From Alphaproteobacteria bacterium (GTDB lineage Bacteria > Pseudomonadota > Alphaproteobacteria > Micropepsales > Micropepsaceae), in the NCBI GenBank assembly GCA_017308475.1, contig JAFKEU010000012.1, forward strand, positions 62,001 to 126,000: DNA of 64,000 nucleotides, written 5' to 3'. The notes under the pieces were generated by a model that was not told the DNA's origin, made no database searches, and was given only the letters and a program-made list of their open reading frames with translations. The first letter of the stretch is position 1; every line of letters begins with the position of its first letter. The position numbers were made by a program, and so were the translations under genes. This document shows, piece after piece, positions 63,956 to 64,000 of the stretch.

Positions 63956-64000
63956 CTTGCTACGGCTTTCAGGGCTGACTCAAAATCCACCGCCCTGTCG

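Overview
The window is high-GC, densely coded bacterial chromosome from an alphaproteobacterium. Several features support this: heme starts from 5-aminolevulinate synthase (HemA); the HemB metal site has the Asp-type (non-zinc) residues; there are MucR, LdtR-like, DUF1345, DUF2842 and ubiquinol-cytochrome c chaperone genes; and the orders glyA-nrdR-rib-nusB-(x)-thiL and DUF177-rpmF-plsX-fabH-ihfA-merR are typical of the class. The CE15-type esterase, mutarotase-fold secreted proteins and sugar-acid dehydratase suggest a free-living, plant-polymer-using soil or litter organism. I cannot name a genus from the sequence alone.

Layout: 1-5.0 kb holds hydroxyacid and sugar-acid metabolism (aminotransferase end, FAD/Fe-S dehydrogenase, IlvD/Edd dehydratase). 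5.0-6.2 kb has a lipoprotein, a nuclease and tRNA-Thr. 6.2-10.5 kb is an operon of four tandem secreted mutarotase-fold paralogues. 10.6-14.1 kb carries metG, bpt and motB. 14.2-17.4 kb has a flavin reductase, then a porin and pstS behind a four-repeat Pho box. 17.5-22.2 kb is a MarR/EmrA/EmrB efflux operon followed by a beta-hydroxyacid dehydrogenase and a TetR regulator. 22.2-31.6 kb contains a CLC channel, hemB, acyl-CoA hydrolase, an LdtR-like regulator, membrane proteins, hemA, mucR and glyA. 31.6-39.7 kb is nrdR, a ribH-like gene, nusB, two exported HpcH/HpaI-fold proteins wedged in front of thiL, then hppA. 39.8-45.1 kb is the envelope and lipid block (bamE, DUF177, rpmF, plsX, fabH, ihfA) ending in tRNA-Pro. 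45.1-49.4 kb has nhaA, a membrane protein behind a perfect FNR/FixK box, and an FtsH-type protease. 49.4-54.8 kb is an unusual cluster of mostly exported proteins: a CE15-like esterase, two NIF3-like proteins, a third HpcH/HpaI-fold protein and an alpha/beta hydrolase. 54.8-63.0 kb is housekeeping (permease, ctaA, metY, GST, CoA-binding, crotonase, desaturase). The last kilobase is compositionally different, with iteron-like repeats, a tiny ORF and a strong terminator.

The most unusual content is the family of three exported HpcH/HpaI-fold proteins. They keep the metal-ligand pattern but appear to lack the catalytic arginine. They sit beside exported NIF3-like proteins in one locus and split a conserved housekeeping operon (nusB/thiL) in another. 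Also notable are the four-fold mutarotase-like tandem array and a lumazine-synthase-like protein lacking the catalytic histidine. Start sites were re-chosen where signal peptides, overlaps or ribosome-binding sites pointed to a position other than the longest frame; no searches could be run.
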